Positions 44,899-56,967 of a stretch of DNA of 64,000 nt are shown piece after piece. The translations under genes were made by a program, and so were the position numbers. Under the pieces are notes generated by a model. That model was not told the origin of the DNA. It searched no databases and worked only from the letters and a program-made list of their open reading frames with translations. Within the stretch, counting starts at the first letter, position 1; every line of letters starts with the position of its first letter. The stretch spans positions 992,001-1,056,000 of the forward strand of contig JAJJXM010000006.1 of the NCBI GenBank assembly GCA_024516155.1, read 5' to 3'. Source of the stretch: Pyronema omphalodes. Its lineage: Eukaryota; Ascomycota; Pezizomycetes; Pezizales; Pyronemataceae.

Positions 44899-46257
44899 TG
44901 TGAACCTGGGTATTGAGGCTTTCAATACAGAGGCTTTTCCGATCAGTTGGTGCTTCGTTCGAAAGATATTCAACTAATAGATTTTTCTCAAGAAGCCAGG
45001 AAGTTAACTAATCGATCACAGGCCGAATAAACTTAAGGGTCTCTCTCGAGGTATATGGTGTAGATAGGATATGTCGTAACAAGAGATCAAGTTGCTGATG
45101 CTGGAGGAGACGGTGGGAAGACTTGGGGTCTTTTATAGACTTTCGTCTACAAGTTCGCCCAGACTTCCCAAGGGAACCAACTTCCAAACTAAGCTTAGGA
45201 GATAAGACGTGAGTCAATCCTTTGACAAATCTGCCGATGGCTCGCATCATGCTGCATGCGCAATTATATTAATTGCTCACTTGCATGATGTGCCTCGTCT
45301 CAGATTAATGCTTGACATTCCTCGCCGTGCTACCACACCTTCCAATCAGGTATTGGGGTTAAGCGCCTAGTGGAGGGTTACTCCACTTGAGCGCATAATG
45401 CAATGACTCCTCCGATAATAACATGTGAGTCATATATCGCATGAGTCGTCTTGATCATAGATCTCCCTAGAGAATCTCGATTGCGAGTGAAGGAATCTGA
45501 CATCATAAGGCAGACTATGCCTTACCGGAGCGCACTGCCCCGTCACATTCCTGTGTGATGTCATAACAGCCCCACCTGCGCGCACTTGCGCGCAGCCACA
45601 CCCTGGTGTGTACGCAAACGCCGTCTTATCTTGCAGTTGGTAGTCATTGGCCTAAGGTCGCGTCATATCAGTTCCATCCAACAGTTTCCCTGAGTGGTGT
45701 TCCTTGCTGCAGGACGTCGTCTCATGCTAACGCAATCTTGACCCTTGTCCTGAGCTCCACTCCTGTTGGCTGACTAGACTCTGCCTTGTTCCTTGGCCGA
45801 CTATCCGCCCAACTCAGACCTCGGATGATCCTATTCGTCTGCCTTGCACTGTCCTGAGAATTCCCTTCTCTTGCAAGCCTTCTGGTAGCCGTGCTTGATG
45901 GAACACAACGTCAAGTATAAGAAGGTGTCCTTTCGCCGTCGTCTTCTGTCTCCATCAGCGTCGTCTGTAGTTTTCTCATGGGTAAGTCGACACCCATGAG
46001 GTAAGTTGTTCCTCGTTCCCATCCATCTGTGATCCTCCCAAACTCACAGTGAATAACAGGTAGCGACGCCTCGGGCCGGGATCCTCGTGAGGTCCTTTCG
46101 GAAAGTCACGAATCACGTGACGTGGCTAGCTGGAGCTCCTCAGGGGGTTCCGGCCCGGGATACTAACCTTATTATTCATTCTCCTGTCAAGTTTGCCATG
46201 TTCTCTAAATGTTATACATGTTACCTATTCTATACTCACACAATATAGGGTGTGACA
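44899..46257 (-). repeat. Gypsy B 5' LTR
   Basis: 1359 bp, TG...CA, partner of 37355-38713. It contains an inverted GCGCGCACTTGCGCGC motif (about 45579-45594), present in both LTRs. Confidence 0.94.
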
Positions 46258-49200
46258 CGTAGCCACAATGCTTCTCTGGTGGCCTCACTGCAGGCGATGT
46301 ATTCGGCCTCCAAGGTTGATAAGGCTACCACCGACTGCTTTTTGGCTGACCAGTTGATTAGACCTGTCGCGCCGGGTGCGAGGATTGCACAACCACCAAT
46401 GCTCTTTCTATCTTTGGAGTTTCCTGCCCAGTCACTGTCGCTGTGGATACGGACTTGATCTGATCGAAGGTCGTTGTCGCGGTGATAGATGATAGATAAG
46501 TTGATTGATCCTTTCAGGTAACGGAGCACACGACGGGCAGCGGTGAGATGCATGTTCAACGGAGATTGATTGTATCGTGATAGAGCAGTAACCGAGTAGG
46601 CAATGTCGGGTCTTGTTCCAATAGCCGCATACATCAGAGAGCCCACCATTGAGAGGTAACGCAAGCGATCTGACGGAGAGGCTTTGGAGTCACTACAGAT
46701 GACATTTTCCAAGTCCACATTTGGGTCCATCGGGCTGAACACCGGTGTGCAATCCATTAAAGAGAATCTTTGGAGGACAGTTTTGATGTAGCCTTTTTGA
46801 CTCAGGGCGATAATGCCATCAGGTAAGTACCCGATTTCCAGACCAAGGAAGCGAGAGGCACGGCCAAGGTCCGTCATCTTGTACTTAGAGCTGAGTGCGA
46901 GTTTGATCCTGTCTCCTAAGCGATCCGGAGTGGTATTGAAGATAAGAATGTCATCCACATAGAGCAGCAGTAGCACCCCGTCAAGAACATAGAGGTTCGG
47001 GTCCGCAGAGGACTGAACGAAGCCAAGAGAGAGGAGATACTCATTGATTTCCTGCCACCACAGACGGGGGGCTTGTTTTAATCCATAAAGAGCTTTCTGT
47101 AAGCGCACAATAGATGACTTTTCCAAACGCGTATCCAACCAGTCAATGCCTTGGGGCATAGCCATATACGTGCAGTCATTGTCAATGGCCGGGTTAAGAA
47201 ACGCTGTAACAACATCCATTTGGTCTATTGTCCAGTTGCGCGATGCTGCTAAACTCAGGAGGTATCGTAAGGTTGCCATCCTGGACACCGGTGCATATGT
47301 CTCGTCATAGTCGACACCGGGAACTTGTTCGTAGCCTTTGATAACTAGGCGGGCCTTGTACTTTGTCGAACCATCCGCATTCTGTTTCGTCTTATAGATC
47401 CATCTGCATTTAAGTGACTTGCATCCGAACGGGAGAGATATGGGGGTATCTGTTTGCGGAGAGCTAGACGAAGCAGGTGAGAGGGTGGAGCCGGCAAAAG
47501 CTTGGAAGGTTTGATTTTCGAGAAGAGAATCCCATTCCTGTTGCATCGCAGCCTTCCAATGCTCACTATCCGGACTGTTAATGGCAGCATTATATGTGAG
47601 AGGGTCGCAGTCAGCATAAGCGGAGCATTCGGGGTCACCGACATCAGTGTCTTCAATAGTCATTGATTTTACGAAGTTCGATAGAAACAGCGAGGCTTGT
47701 TGTTCTGAAGAAACGACATCGGTGTAGAATTTCGCGTTTTCAGTGTTGTCTCTTTTGGGAGCAGGAGCGGAGGTGACCACCTGCACGACTGGGCAATCAC
47801 CTAAATGGCAAGATTAGAACAGTGTTAAAGGTGAAGAGCAGAACAAGAAACTTAGGCTCGAAAAAGTTACGGAAGGAAACAGAAGTGAAACTTTTAATCA
47901 GACAAGCTGAGCACCTCTTCTCTCATAGAGGGGAAGTTCTTGAAGAAAGACTTTTGAGAAAGCAGAAAGAAACGGAAAACACGGAACGGAATGATGAGAG
48001 ATGTGGCTCTAAGAGCCTGCGTCCTCCAGGCGCACAAATTTTCATTACTCAACTGAATTGAGCACCGAACCATTCGGGGAGTGGTAGGTCAGACACGGGA
48101 GCGAGGGGTGGACAGAGAACAGAGGAAAAGAAAGAACGAAAGAGCGGAAAGAAGAACGGAAAGAGAAACGGAAAAGGGGGGGAAAAGGGAAAACATGCGG
48201 AAACATACTTTCTGTGGGCTGCCCTGAGTCTGCCATCAAAATGTCCTCTGCCTCATCTTTGGCCGGATCCGGTAAGAGATCCAAAGCTGCTTGAATTTCA
48301 CAGTGTTCTTGTGACGAAACCAGGGTGGAAGAGTCAAACGCATTGACATCTTCAACAAAGACAACACTTGAAGCAAGGCAAATACGCTTGGTAGAGAAGT
48401 CGTAGATGCGCCAGATCTTCGTTGTGTTGGGTGCATATCCAACCATTGCACATGGTAGCGAACGAGGGCCCCAGTTTTTCTCAGTGCGCTGAGCCGGAGG
48501 GATGTGTTTATAGACAAGACAACCGAAGCGGCGAAGGTGGTCGATCTGGGGAGAGGAACCGCGAAGAGTTTCAACAGGAGATTTAAAATTCGGTAGAGAC
48601 GCAGAGGGAGTAATCGAGTGTAGATATGCTGCGGTATTGATGGCCTCGGCCCAGAGAAAATGCGGTAGGTGTGAATCGAGAAGCATACAGCGCGCCTTGG
48701 TGTTAAGAGTCTGGATCATGCGCTCCGCGGTACCATTTTTATGCTGCGTGTAAGGAGGAGCGGGTTCGAACGAGATGCCCGCTAGATCCAGGAGATCACG
48801 GAATTGTTGGTTGTTAAACTCACCAGTGCCATTGTCACAACGTAGATGTTTGACGGTGTAGCCTTGATTATTTACCCAAGCCAGAAATTTCCGGAAGACA
48901 GGCAGTATACAGTCGGTGGATTTTGAGTTCAGGAAATAGACCTTAACCCACCTAGTGAAGTCATCGATATACACAATGTAGTAGCGAGATTTCCCTAGGG
49001 AGGTGGTCGACATAGGACCACAGACATCCGAGTGAACTAGTTCGAAAGGAATCGTCGAGCGAGTTGTCGGAGTTCGAATAACAGACTGGCGCTGTTTGGC
49101 AAGGACACAAGGTTCGCAGTGGTCAGGCATGTCGCGCTCCGAGATGTTTTTGTTTCCTAGGAGTTGTTTCAGGGATTCGAAATGTAGATGTCCGAGTCGC

Positions 49201-49805
49201 CGATGCCACGTGAGGGCAGAATTCGAGGACTGGGATTGGTGAAACTGACGATTTAGAACTCGAAGGGTCTGTTTATCAGGTCGAGGTCGTTCTAGGGGCA
49301 GCATTTCGGAGAGCGGTGCCGGAGTAGGTACAGGGGCTTGTGCTTCTGTTGTAGGTGTAGACGTAACACGACCCGAGCGTGTAGTAACTAAAGCGGTGGG
49401 ATCATCTTGGGTCCACCGATAAAGGTCATCTTGCATCGTAGCAAGGATAACAGTTGTGTCCGTAGTATCAGAGACAACGCAGCAATTGTTAGACATTTTT
49501 GTGGACCAGCCACATTTGTCAAATAAAGGAATAGAAAATAAAGAAAAACGGAAAACAGGAACAAGAAGGGCTGTAACAGAATGGGAGTTTGACAGACAGA
49601 TCGTGCCTTTTGAAGAGGCGCTGACTGTGGAATTGTCACCCAGTCTGATGGAAACGGGAGGACAAGAAGCAACAGAGGAAGGAACAAACAGAGAGGAATT
49701 GTTGCAGAAATGGTGGGTGGCTCCGGAATCAAGAATCCAAATGGAGTCAGCTGAAGAGGCAGAGTGCGCGGAAAGTAGAACATCTGCCGTGAGTGTAGTA
49801 GACAC
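46258..49805 (-). pseudogene. Copia-2 Pol, N-terminal part (PR-IN-RT-start of RNase H)
   Basis: Exon-like parts 49805-48209 and 47800-46258, separated by the 408-nt candidate intron. Protease WILDSGATHH, integrase and RT (LLLYVDDIL) are all intact, with only scattered substitutions relative to copia-1. RNase H is cut at REALWLR by gypsy B; the frame then runs a few codons into the gypsy LTR and stops. It was apparently functional before the insertion. Confidence 0.92.
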
Positions 49806-49811
49806 GGGGAG

Positions 49812-50753
49812 TCAAAGGGCAAGGTCATCGTCACCTTGAGTGGCAACGTTTGCACGTCCCCTGTTCCTAGCAGTCATTTCTTTAGCACGCTGGCCATTTT
49901 TCCGGATGGCACAATCAAGAGCAACATGTCCTCTTTCACCACAATGATGACACATCAGGTTGGTTTTGTTGTTCGAGGGACCTGAGTTGTCGTTGTCAGA
50001 TCGTTTGCGCTTGTTTCCATTGTTGTTATTGTTATAGTTATTGTTGTTGTTAGGCTTCTTGAAACAATCCTTGGTATTGTGGTTGTTCTTTGAGCAGTGT
50101 GTACACCATCGTCTACCTTTACCAATGGCGGCACTGAAAGCTTCACCAAGAGAACCAACGCCGTGGGATTTGTTGATTCCTAGCGTGGTGTTGTATGCAA
50201 AGATCCGGTGAGTAAGCGCGTCCAGGGTAAGAACCTGGTTCTCGAGCTGTAGGCGCAAGAGTGAGTATTGAGCAGGCATGTTGGTAATGACGTGGTCAAC
50301 AAGGGCTTCTTCGGTAATGGCGCTCGCCGTGTTAGCAAGTTGCAATCGTATAACCTGTAGACGAGCAATCCAGGAGTCCATAGTCTCGTTAGCAGTGGGT
50401 ATGCACCGATTAAACTGGGCGCGAAGGTTCCGTTGGCCACCGAGATCTTGAGAGTTGTTGAATTTGAGTTCGAGGGCACGCCAGATTTCAGGAGCTGTCT
50501 TCGTCGAGTCAATGTGTTCTTGAATCAACTCGCTTGTCGACTCGATAATCATTAGGCGCGCTTCCTTTGCCTTGTTGTTCCAGGCTTTCCTCTGACCCGC
50601 ATGGTCTGGGAAGGGTTCGATACCAAGCACAATGTTGAGAGCCTCGATGGAGTCAATAAGGGGAAGGATCCTCTTCCTCCACGTCGAGTAATTTCCCGAG
50701 GTGAGCTTAGCGAAGCTCGCCCCTTTCTTAGAATTAACATAAACGTCAGTCAT
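49812..50753 (-). CDS. gag: Copia-2 Gag
   Basis: 313 residues, identical to copia-1 Gag except for isolated changes (for example KNGQ for KHGQ after the knuckle). Zinc knuckle CHHCGERGHVALDC. It ends at the same TGA, with pol continuing in the same frame. Confidence 0.94.
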   Translation of the reverse strand: MTDVYVNSKKGASFAKLTSGNYSTWRKRILPLIDSIEALNIVLGIEPFPDHAGQRKAWNNKAKEARLMIIESTSELIQEHIDSTKTAPEIWRALELKFNNSQDLGGQRNLRAQFNRCIPTANETMDSWIARLQVIRLQLANTASAITEEALVDHVITNMPAQYSLLRLQLENQVLTLDALTHRIFAYNTTLGINKSHGVGSLGEAFSAAIGKGRRWCTHCSKNNHNTKDCFKKPNNNNNYNNNNNGNKRKRSDNDNSGPSNNKTNLMCHHCGERGHVALDCAIRKNGQRAKEMTARNRGRANVATQGDDDLAL

Positions 50754-50880
50754 GTTAACAGGAAGGGCGGACGTTTAGGAAGGTTCAAGAAGAAATTAAA
50801 GATTAAGGATTAGAAATTAGTAAGAAGATAAATAGAATAAAGACGTTGAGCGAAACGAAAACGCAGAAGGGCTCATAACC

Positions 50881-51038
50881 TGTTGGAAGGACGAGCAGGC
50901 ACGAGGAGAGAACGGTGGAAGTGGAGAACGAGAAACAGTTAATGTATTGAGTGAAGAACCATTTCCACCGGAAGCACAGCAAGCTAATATAGCACCTAGT
51001 AACCCTAGCCCACACCAGCCTTAGGCGTCACTTCAACA
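50881..51038 (-). repeat. Copia-2 5' LTR with adjoining primer-binding site
   Basis: 158 bp. GGTTATGAGCCC (50869-50880, minus) follows at once. Compared with copia-1 it has a C-to-T change in its terminal CGACA and a one-base deletion. Confidence 0.94.
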
Positions 51039-52151
51039 GAATCCTAGAAAAGTCCTTACTGTAGACGGAAGAGAGATTGCAAGCGGACCAGTAATGCATG
51101 ACGCTACCGTCGAATTAATCATCAACAATCACAAAGCAACGATTAAACTCCACTGTATAACCATTGGGAATTCCCCTATCATCTTGGGGCTACCGCGGTT
51201 GAAAAAACATAACCCTCAGATGAATTGGAGAGATGGAAAGGTCTTGTTCGACTCCGAGAAATGCACAAGGGAATGCCTCGAAACATCACCACACGCGGAA
51301 GTGGTCTCCGAAAAACAGGCAATAAAAGAATACCAAATGGACGTTAACAATCCTACCAACGACGAAGATTCCGAAACAGAGGAACACCTTTGGCAACTAT
51401 ACGAATCAACTCGAGACACAACCCTGGAACTCTTCGACTACGAACCAACCCTGACCACAGAAAACGACGAAGACAAAGAAGACTTAACCGTAGTCGTTTC
51501 AAAAGAATATCATGATCACCTCCCAGTATTGAAAAAGAAAGAAACAAACAAACCCCCACCCCATCGCCACCACGACCACCGAATTCCACTAATCGACAAC
51601 AAAATACCGCCTTTTGAACCTCTTCGCGCCCTCGATGAAGGAAGATTTAAAGCCGTGAAAGAATACCTTGACACCAGCGTAAAAAAAGGGTGGATCAGGA
51701 GCTGAACCTCCCCGGCCGGAGCCCCGATACACTTCGTAAAGAAAAAGGATGGGGGATTACGACTATGCGTGGACTATAGAGGATTAAACACTATTACTAT
51801 CAAAGATAGAACCCCTCTCCCCCTAATTGGAGAAGCATTGGATCGCCTATCAAAAGCAAAAATCTACACCAAATTGGACGCGAAAGATGCGTATCACAAC
51901 TTACGCATTGCCGAGGGCGACGAATGGAAAACCACCTTCCGAACAAAATCCGGGTTATACGAATACATTGTAATGCCGTTAGGGCTTACGAACGCCCCAG
52001 CATCTTTCCAGCGGTGGATGAACGAAGTCCTAAGCGACTATCTGGACATCTGTTGTATTGCATATCTCGATGATGTGTTAATTTACTCGGACGACCTGCG
52101 ACAGCATCAACAACACGTTACGAAAATATTAAAAAGAATGCAGGAAGTAGG
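51039..52151 (+). pseudogene. Gypsy C protease end and RT, first part
   Basis: Continues the protease cut at 36542, then a Glu/Asp-rich spacer, then RT ([40 protein letters not shown]). A TGA at 51703-51705 interrupts the frame just before the conserved [10 protein letters not shown]. The RT is cut at QEVG by the insertion at 52152 and resumes at 53766 (GLTLKASKCEFH). Confidence 0.85.
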
Positions 52152-53760
52152 TGTCATACCCTACCCCGATAAGACATTTAAAAAGAATGGGGATTCTTAC
52201 CGAAGTAAGAACTCAAGCCAAAGGCGAGAGCTATTACTAACCACCCTTCATCCACTTCCCGCAGGAAGTAGGATAATTGGGGGCCCAGGGAAAAAGTCAG
52301 CGTCATCTAGGGCGGGGAAACCTGGGGCAGCCCCCGAGGTGGGTCTGTTTCCGATCAATGACTGCGGTTTCTAATGCGCAGCCATACCTCGAGGAACATA
52401 CCGCTGCCGCTGATAAAAACCTGGAATACTTATAACCTTAGGGCGTCACTCAAAGACTTACCAAAGCCTTTGAGCGAACGCACCTCTTCCGTCGTATACG
52501 AGAAAACCGTCCAGAAAGGGTCTGGAACTAAGAGACCCGGCGGGCCAGATATACCTACGAATAGAAAGGAGAATGTGACGCAAGTAGGACACCGCAGGAA
52601 ACAGATATCGAGGTTGATGAGGATAGGAAGGTTAGGAGGGAAAGAACTGTATTTAAGTTTGATGGGATAATGTATTCACGAAACACTTTGCCGTAAAACA
52701 AGAAAACATAGTCATATGTGACCGAGGCAGTACGCCTGACCGACGGAGGAAACCGGATAAGCCGAATAGCATCATACGACAGTGGAGTCTAGTCGGCCGA
52801 AGGAGATAAGGAGTTAACTGCCTCTTTGGTTAGTTATCACCGGAAACCTTATCTTCGCAAATGCCCCTTTGAACTGCCGATATGACGAGACGACCGTACG
52901 ACGAACGGAACATCGGACCACCTCCTATGCGGGACCCCCGGAAGGCCCACAGTCTATTGCCGACCATGACGACATTATCAGATCATACAAACGACTTCAC
53001 CGGATGCGACGGAATCGCCAGCCGGATATCGAAGTCCGAAGTTAGTTGCAGGAACGCGTCAGCCGGTCCTGCAATGCACATTCCTCGAAATGTATTCCGA
53101 TGCCTTATTATTACTAATGACATCAGTGCAGACGACGAAAAGAACGAGTCTAGGCGTTAGCAAACGACTAAGGCATCATCCGGATAACGGCCCGGAGGAT
53201 GTCTTAAAGTATATTCGCGATATTGGCGTTTTTACCAAAAGTTGCATTTTGTATGGTGGAAAAATCACGTTTACGTGTAGCCAACCAACGTCTTAGGGTA
53301 CTTCCACTTCCGCCCACCGCATAGTGCTTGCAGGGTATATGAGTGGGGAGCTCAAGATAAGAAAAATATAAAACTGCCAAAAGCCCCCACCCGAAGAAGC
53401 CATCATCCAGCAACGCAATCAATACTGTCCCGAATACAACAACACTTCCCACGAAGGGTTATTGTCATCTTTTGAGTCAATACCCGACGTTCTCAAATAT
53501 ATACCTTATCTTCAATCAATACAATACCTCCGGTTGTCCCTCTGAAAGAAACGACCACCAAACGAAACCGATACTCTCGAAACGCTCCCTGAGATACCCA
53601 GGAGAGTTTAAACTTATAACTATTATCAACTCCACTTTCCGTTAGAAGAATCCCCTTGAGAAGTAATAATTTCCCTTCTTGGAATTATTACTTCTCTCTT
53701 TTTCTTTCGAGAATTTGAGAGTTATCCGGCCGTCCGTGACCCTAGGACCCCCGGTTTACA
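52152..53760. mobile_element. Solo-LTR-like insertion, 1.6 kb, TSD GTAGG
   Basis: 1609 bp starting TGTCATACCC and ending CCGGTTTACA, flanked by GTAGG on both sides (52147-52151 and 53761-53765), inserted in the RT of gypsy C. Its removal rejoins the RT in the same frame. I found no coding domain and no internal terminal direct repeat. A solo LTR left by recombination of an unrelated gypsy family fits best; a non-autonomous element is the alternative. Orientation is unknown. Confidence 0.8.
53658..53696. other. Perfect hairpin near the end of the solo-LTR-like insert
   Basis: GAGAAGTAATAATT (53658-53671) and its exact reverse complement (53683-53696) form a 14-bp stem with an 11-nt loop, about 65 bp from the element end. 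It could be an RNA processing or 3'-end structure of the LTR. Function is inference only. Confidence 0.6.
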
Positions 53761-53765
53761 GTAGG

Positions 53766-56081
53766 ACTCACGCTGAAAGCCTCCAAATGTGAATTCCATA
53801 CAACAAAAACAGAATACCTCGGATATATTATCTCCCTGACGGCATTTCTATGGACCCCAAAAAAATCGAAACAGTCCAAGAATGGCAGGAACCTACCAAC
53901 ATCAAAGGTATTCAAAGCTTCCTGGGCTTTGCGAACTTCTATAGGAGATTCGTACGAGACTTCAGCAAAATCACAACCCCCCTCACCAAACTAACAAGAA
54001 AAGAAACCCCCTTCAAATGGACTGACGACCCCCAAAATGCTTTCGACAAATTAAAACAAGCATTCATCTCCCAACCCATCCTGCGACATTTTGACCCCGC
54101 CAGACCAATCACCCTTGAGACCGATGCATCCGATCACGCCATAGGAGCCGTCTGTTCGCAACGAGATGACCTCGGAATCCTCCATCCCCTCGGGTACTTC
54201 CCAAGAAAACTAAAAGATGCCGAAGGAAATTACGACATCCACGACAAGGAACTCCTTGCAATAGTGGACAGCCTCCGAAAATGGTCAACATATTGTAAAA
54301 ACAGCGAACATAAGATCACTATATTAAGGGATCATAAAAATCTAGAATACTGGCAAACGAAAAAAGACTTAAACTCAAGGCAAGCAAGATGGGGAGAGCA
54401 ACTCGCGAACTATGATTTCTTAATATCATACAGACCGGCAAAACTTGCAGGAAAACCGTACATCCTGTCTCGCGAGCCAGGAGACTCGCCCTGGGAGGGG
54501 GACGCAAAACACAGACAGAATCAAGGACGAATTCTGCCCCCAAACGAAAACTTCCAAATAAACTCTATCGAGTTGATTGCACTGGAAGCAGACAAAGACC
54601 TACTCCAAGAAATCCCAGAAAAAACGAAAGAAGATAAGGAGATACAAAGCATCATTCGGAAACTGAGAGCAAAAGAAAAATATGACCCTTATGTGGCGTT
54701 AGGATTATGTGAAGAAAGAGACGGAATACTAATATACGAGGGACTTATATGGATACCAGCAAACGACAAACTCCGCCTCAAAATAATGTACGATCACCAT
54801 AACGCTCCCATTGCAGGACACCCGGGTAGGGTGAGAACACTCGAACTGTTGGTACGGAGGTATTACTGGCCACAACAACGGCAATACGTTCACTGATACG
54901 TAGACAATTGTGATACGTGCAAAAGAACGAAACCCATCCGACACGCCCCATTCGGCCTCCAAAAGCTACTAAAACTCCCGACAAGACCATGGGACTCGGT
55001 CTCTATGGCCTTCATCACGGGGTTACCGGAGGTGGAGAATTGTAACGCATTATGGGTCATTGTGGACAGGCTGACAAAGATGGCACACTTCGTGGCATGT
55101 AAGGATACGATGGGACCCGGGGATTTAGCGGAAGGATTTATAAACCATATCGTGAGGCCGCACGGACTGCCCAACAGTATTATCTCCGACACAGGGTCAC
55201 TGTTCACGTCAAAATTTTGGAAACAAGTCATGGAAACTATGGGAACGACAAGAAATCTCAGCACTGCCTTCCACCCGGAAACTGACGGACAAACCGAACC
55301 AACAAATGCCACCCTCGAGCAATATCTACGAGCATACTGTAACTACCAGCAAACGAACTGGAAAAAACTCCTGCCTATAGCGGAGTTTTGCTACAACAAT
55401 GTGAAATCAGAGTCCACCGGAGTCACCCCCTTCTACGCAAATTTCGGATACCACCCCCGCTTCCAACCAGACCTAGCCATAGTTGTAGCCCCCACACCGG
55501 AAGTATCCAAGTACATATCCACCTTAACTACCCTGCAGGAAGAACTCTGAGCGGAAATACTATGGGCCCAAAATGGGCAAGCAGAACAGGCCAACAAGAA
55601 GAGGAGACCGGATCCGGTACTAGAACGAGGAGATAAGGTATGGCTGCGCCGGAAGTTCGTAAAAACCACCCGCCCCTCAAATAAGCTGGACTACAAGCTT
55701 ATCCGCCCATACACCATCCTCAACACAATAGGCTCCAGAGCCTATAAATTGGACCTTCCCCCCAGTGTGAAAATCCACCCAGTATTCCACGTCTCTCTAC
55801 TGGAACCCACATCCTACAAGAATCCTCCCATCCCCGGGCACCTTCAACCCCCGCCGCAACCTGTAATCATCAACAACGAAGAAGAGTGGGAAGTCGAAGA
55901 AATCACCGATTCTCGCCATCACCGAGGAACACTCCAGTACCGAGTAAAGTGGAAGGGATTCCACGACGAAGACAAAACGTGGTACCCAGCAAAGAATTTC
56001 AACAGCGCAAGGGAAACTACCCTGGGATTCCACCGCCAGTATCCCCAGAAACCAGCACCACTGAATGAAAAGAACAAATGA
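53766..56081 (+). pseudogene. Gypsy C Pol: RT end, RNase H, integrase, chromodomain
   Basis: RT thumb (KASKCEFHTTKTEYLGYI), then a one-base frameshift near 53840. The rest is one frame to 56081 with two TGA interruptions (54894-54896 in the integrase zinc finger; 55548-55550 after the DDE core). Motifs: RNase H LETDASDHAIGAVCSQ; zinc finger H...HPGR and CDTCKR; IN core AFITGLPEVENCNALWVIVDR, with DTGS where DRGS is usual; DGQTEPTNA (Pro for Arg after Glu); GPY/F-like VFHVSLLEP; chromodomain WEVEEITDSRHHRGTLQY, then RVKWKGFHDEDKTWYPAKNF. The element cannot move on its own. Confidence 0.9.
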
Positions 56082-56131
56082 CCTCCGGAGCACCGCAGGA
56101 CGACCCCTCCCACGAGACAAACCCAGTCTGA

Positions 56132-56712
56132 GACCAATCTCTACCTTCACCACCATTCGATTATACCCCCCACCACGAGCTACACTGGACGTTTTGCCAG
56201 GAGAGCCCTTGTAATATTCACGAAAACGGAAAAACCAAAAAACAATACTTTCCCCCCGCAGAAAATGGCTACCCCCACAATCATTGTTACTGCGGTAACC
56301 CTCACCACCCAGACCTCGACGAAATCATCCGAGTAAGACGTCTGAACCCTAGAAAGGCTTGTCGAAGATGGCAACAAGGACGAAGAGTATGCCAACGCTG
56401 CGGATTCCTCGTCAACCTCGAAGGACACGAATCCAGATGCTCTCCATCCGCCCCACTTAACCCCAGCCACAACGAAACCGACGAACATCCCGATTCCCCC
56501 GCGACTTCTGCAACAGCGAATACGCAAATCCCACTACCCTCCGAGAACGATCAAGCAACCCCAACTCCCCTCATCATCGCACCCTGCTTCGTCGTCGATA
56601 AAAGATCCCGAACTCGTTACCGCCAAGGGATCTACAAAACATCACACAGGCATCGACAACGCTGTCCTTCCCAATCTCGCCTCGACGGAGTCTCGGCCAT
56701 GAGAGGGGGTCT
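56132..56712 (+). other. Extra Cys/His-rich open frame between gypsy C pol and 3' LTR
   Basis: A frame (codon starts equal 2 mod 3) is open from 56132 to the LTR without a stop and without an early ATG. It holds FCQESPCNIHENG, HNHCYCGNPHHPDLDEI, NPRKACRRW and CQRCGFLVNLEGHESRC, the last with CX2CX9HX3C spacing. A Pro/Ser/Thr-rich tail follows. No standard gypsy domain belongs here. It may be a decayed accessory ORF or a former C-terminal extension of pol. I do not recognise the family. Confidence 0.45.
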
Positions 56713-56967
56713 GTTGTCACGAACCTACAAGCACCTGCTCTGTGGTGTTGTTGTTGGAGCGGCAGGAAGGTGGGCGGCTGGGGTAACCACCTTGTTACTC
56801 CACTTATTGGACAAACAATGGAAACAGTAGGTGGGAATACCGGGTGGAGCTCTGGTAGAGATACCGGAGCACCCCGGTACACATGGGATAAGCGAAGGGA
56901 AACGGAGCCGACCGCAGCGCGGGGTTGCCGCCGGTGGGGAGGTTGCATTAAGCGAGGTGCTCGCTTA

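Larger units (their letters stand above)
37355..46257 (-). mobile_element. Gypsy B: intact chromodomain Ty3/gypsy element
   Basis: 8903 bp with two 1359-bp LTRs (TGTGAACC...GTGTGACA), TSD CGTAG (37350-37354 and 46258-46262). LTRs differ at about ten positions by eye (<1 %). A polypurine tract (GGGGGGAGGTGG on the minus strand) abuts the 3' LTR at 38714. Gag and pol are full length without internal stops, so the element may still be mobile. It sits in the RNase H of copia-2. Confidence 0.96.
36543..51038 (-). mobile_element. Copia-2: second copia copy, interrupted by gypsy B
   Basis: LTRs at 36543-36700 and 50881-51038 (158 bp each), TSD GAATC (36538-36542 and 51039-51043). Minus the 8.9-kb gypsy B it is about 5.6 kb and nearly identical to copia-1 over its whole length. 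Coding exons have exactly the same lengths as in copia-1 (1597 nt, and 1543+283 nt). It is inserted in the protease of gypsy C. Confidence 0.96.
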
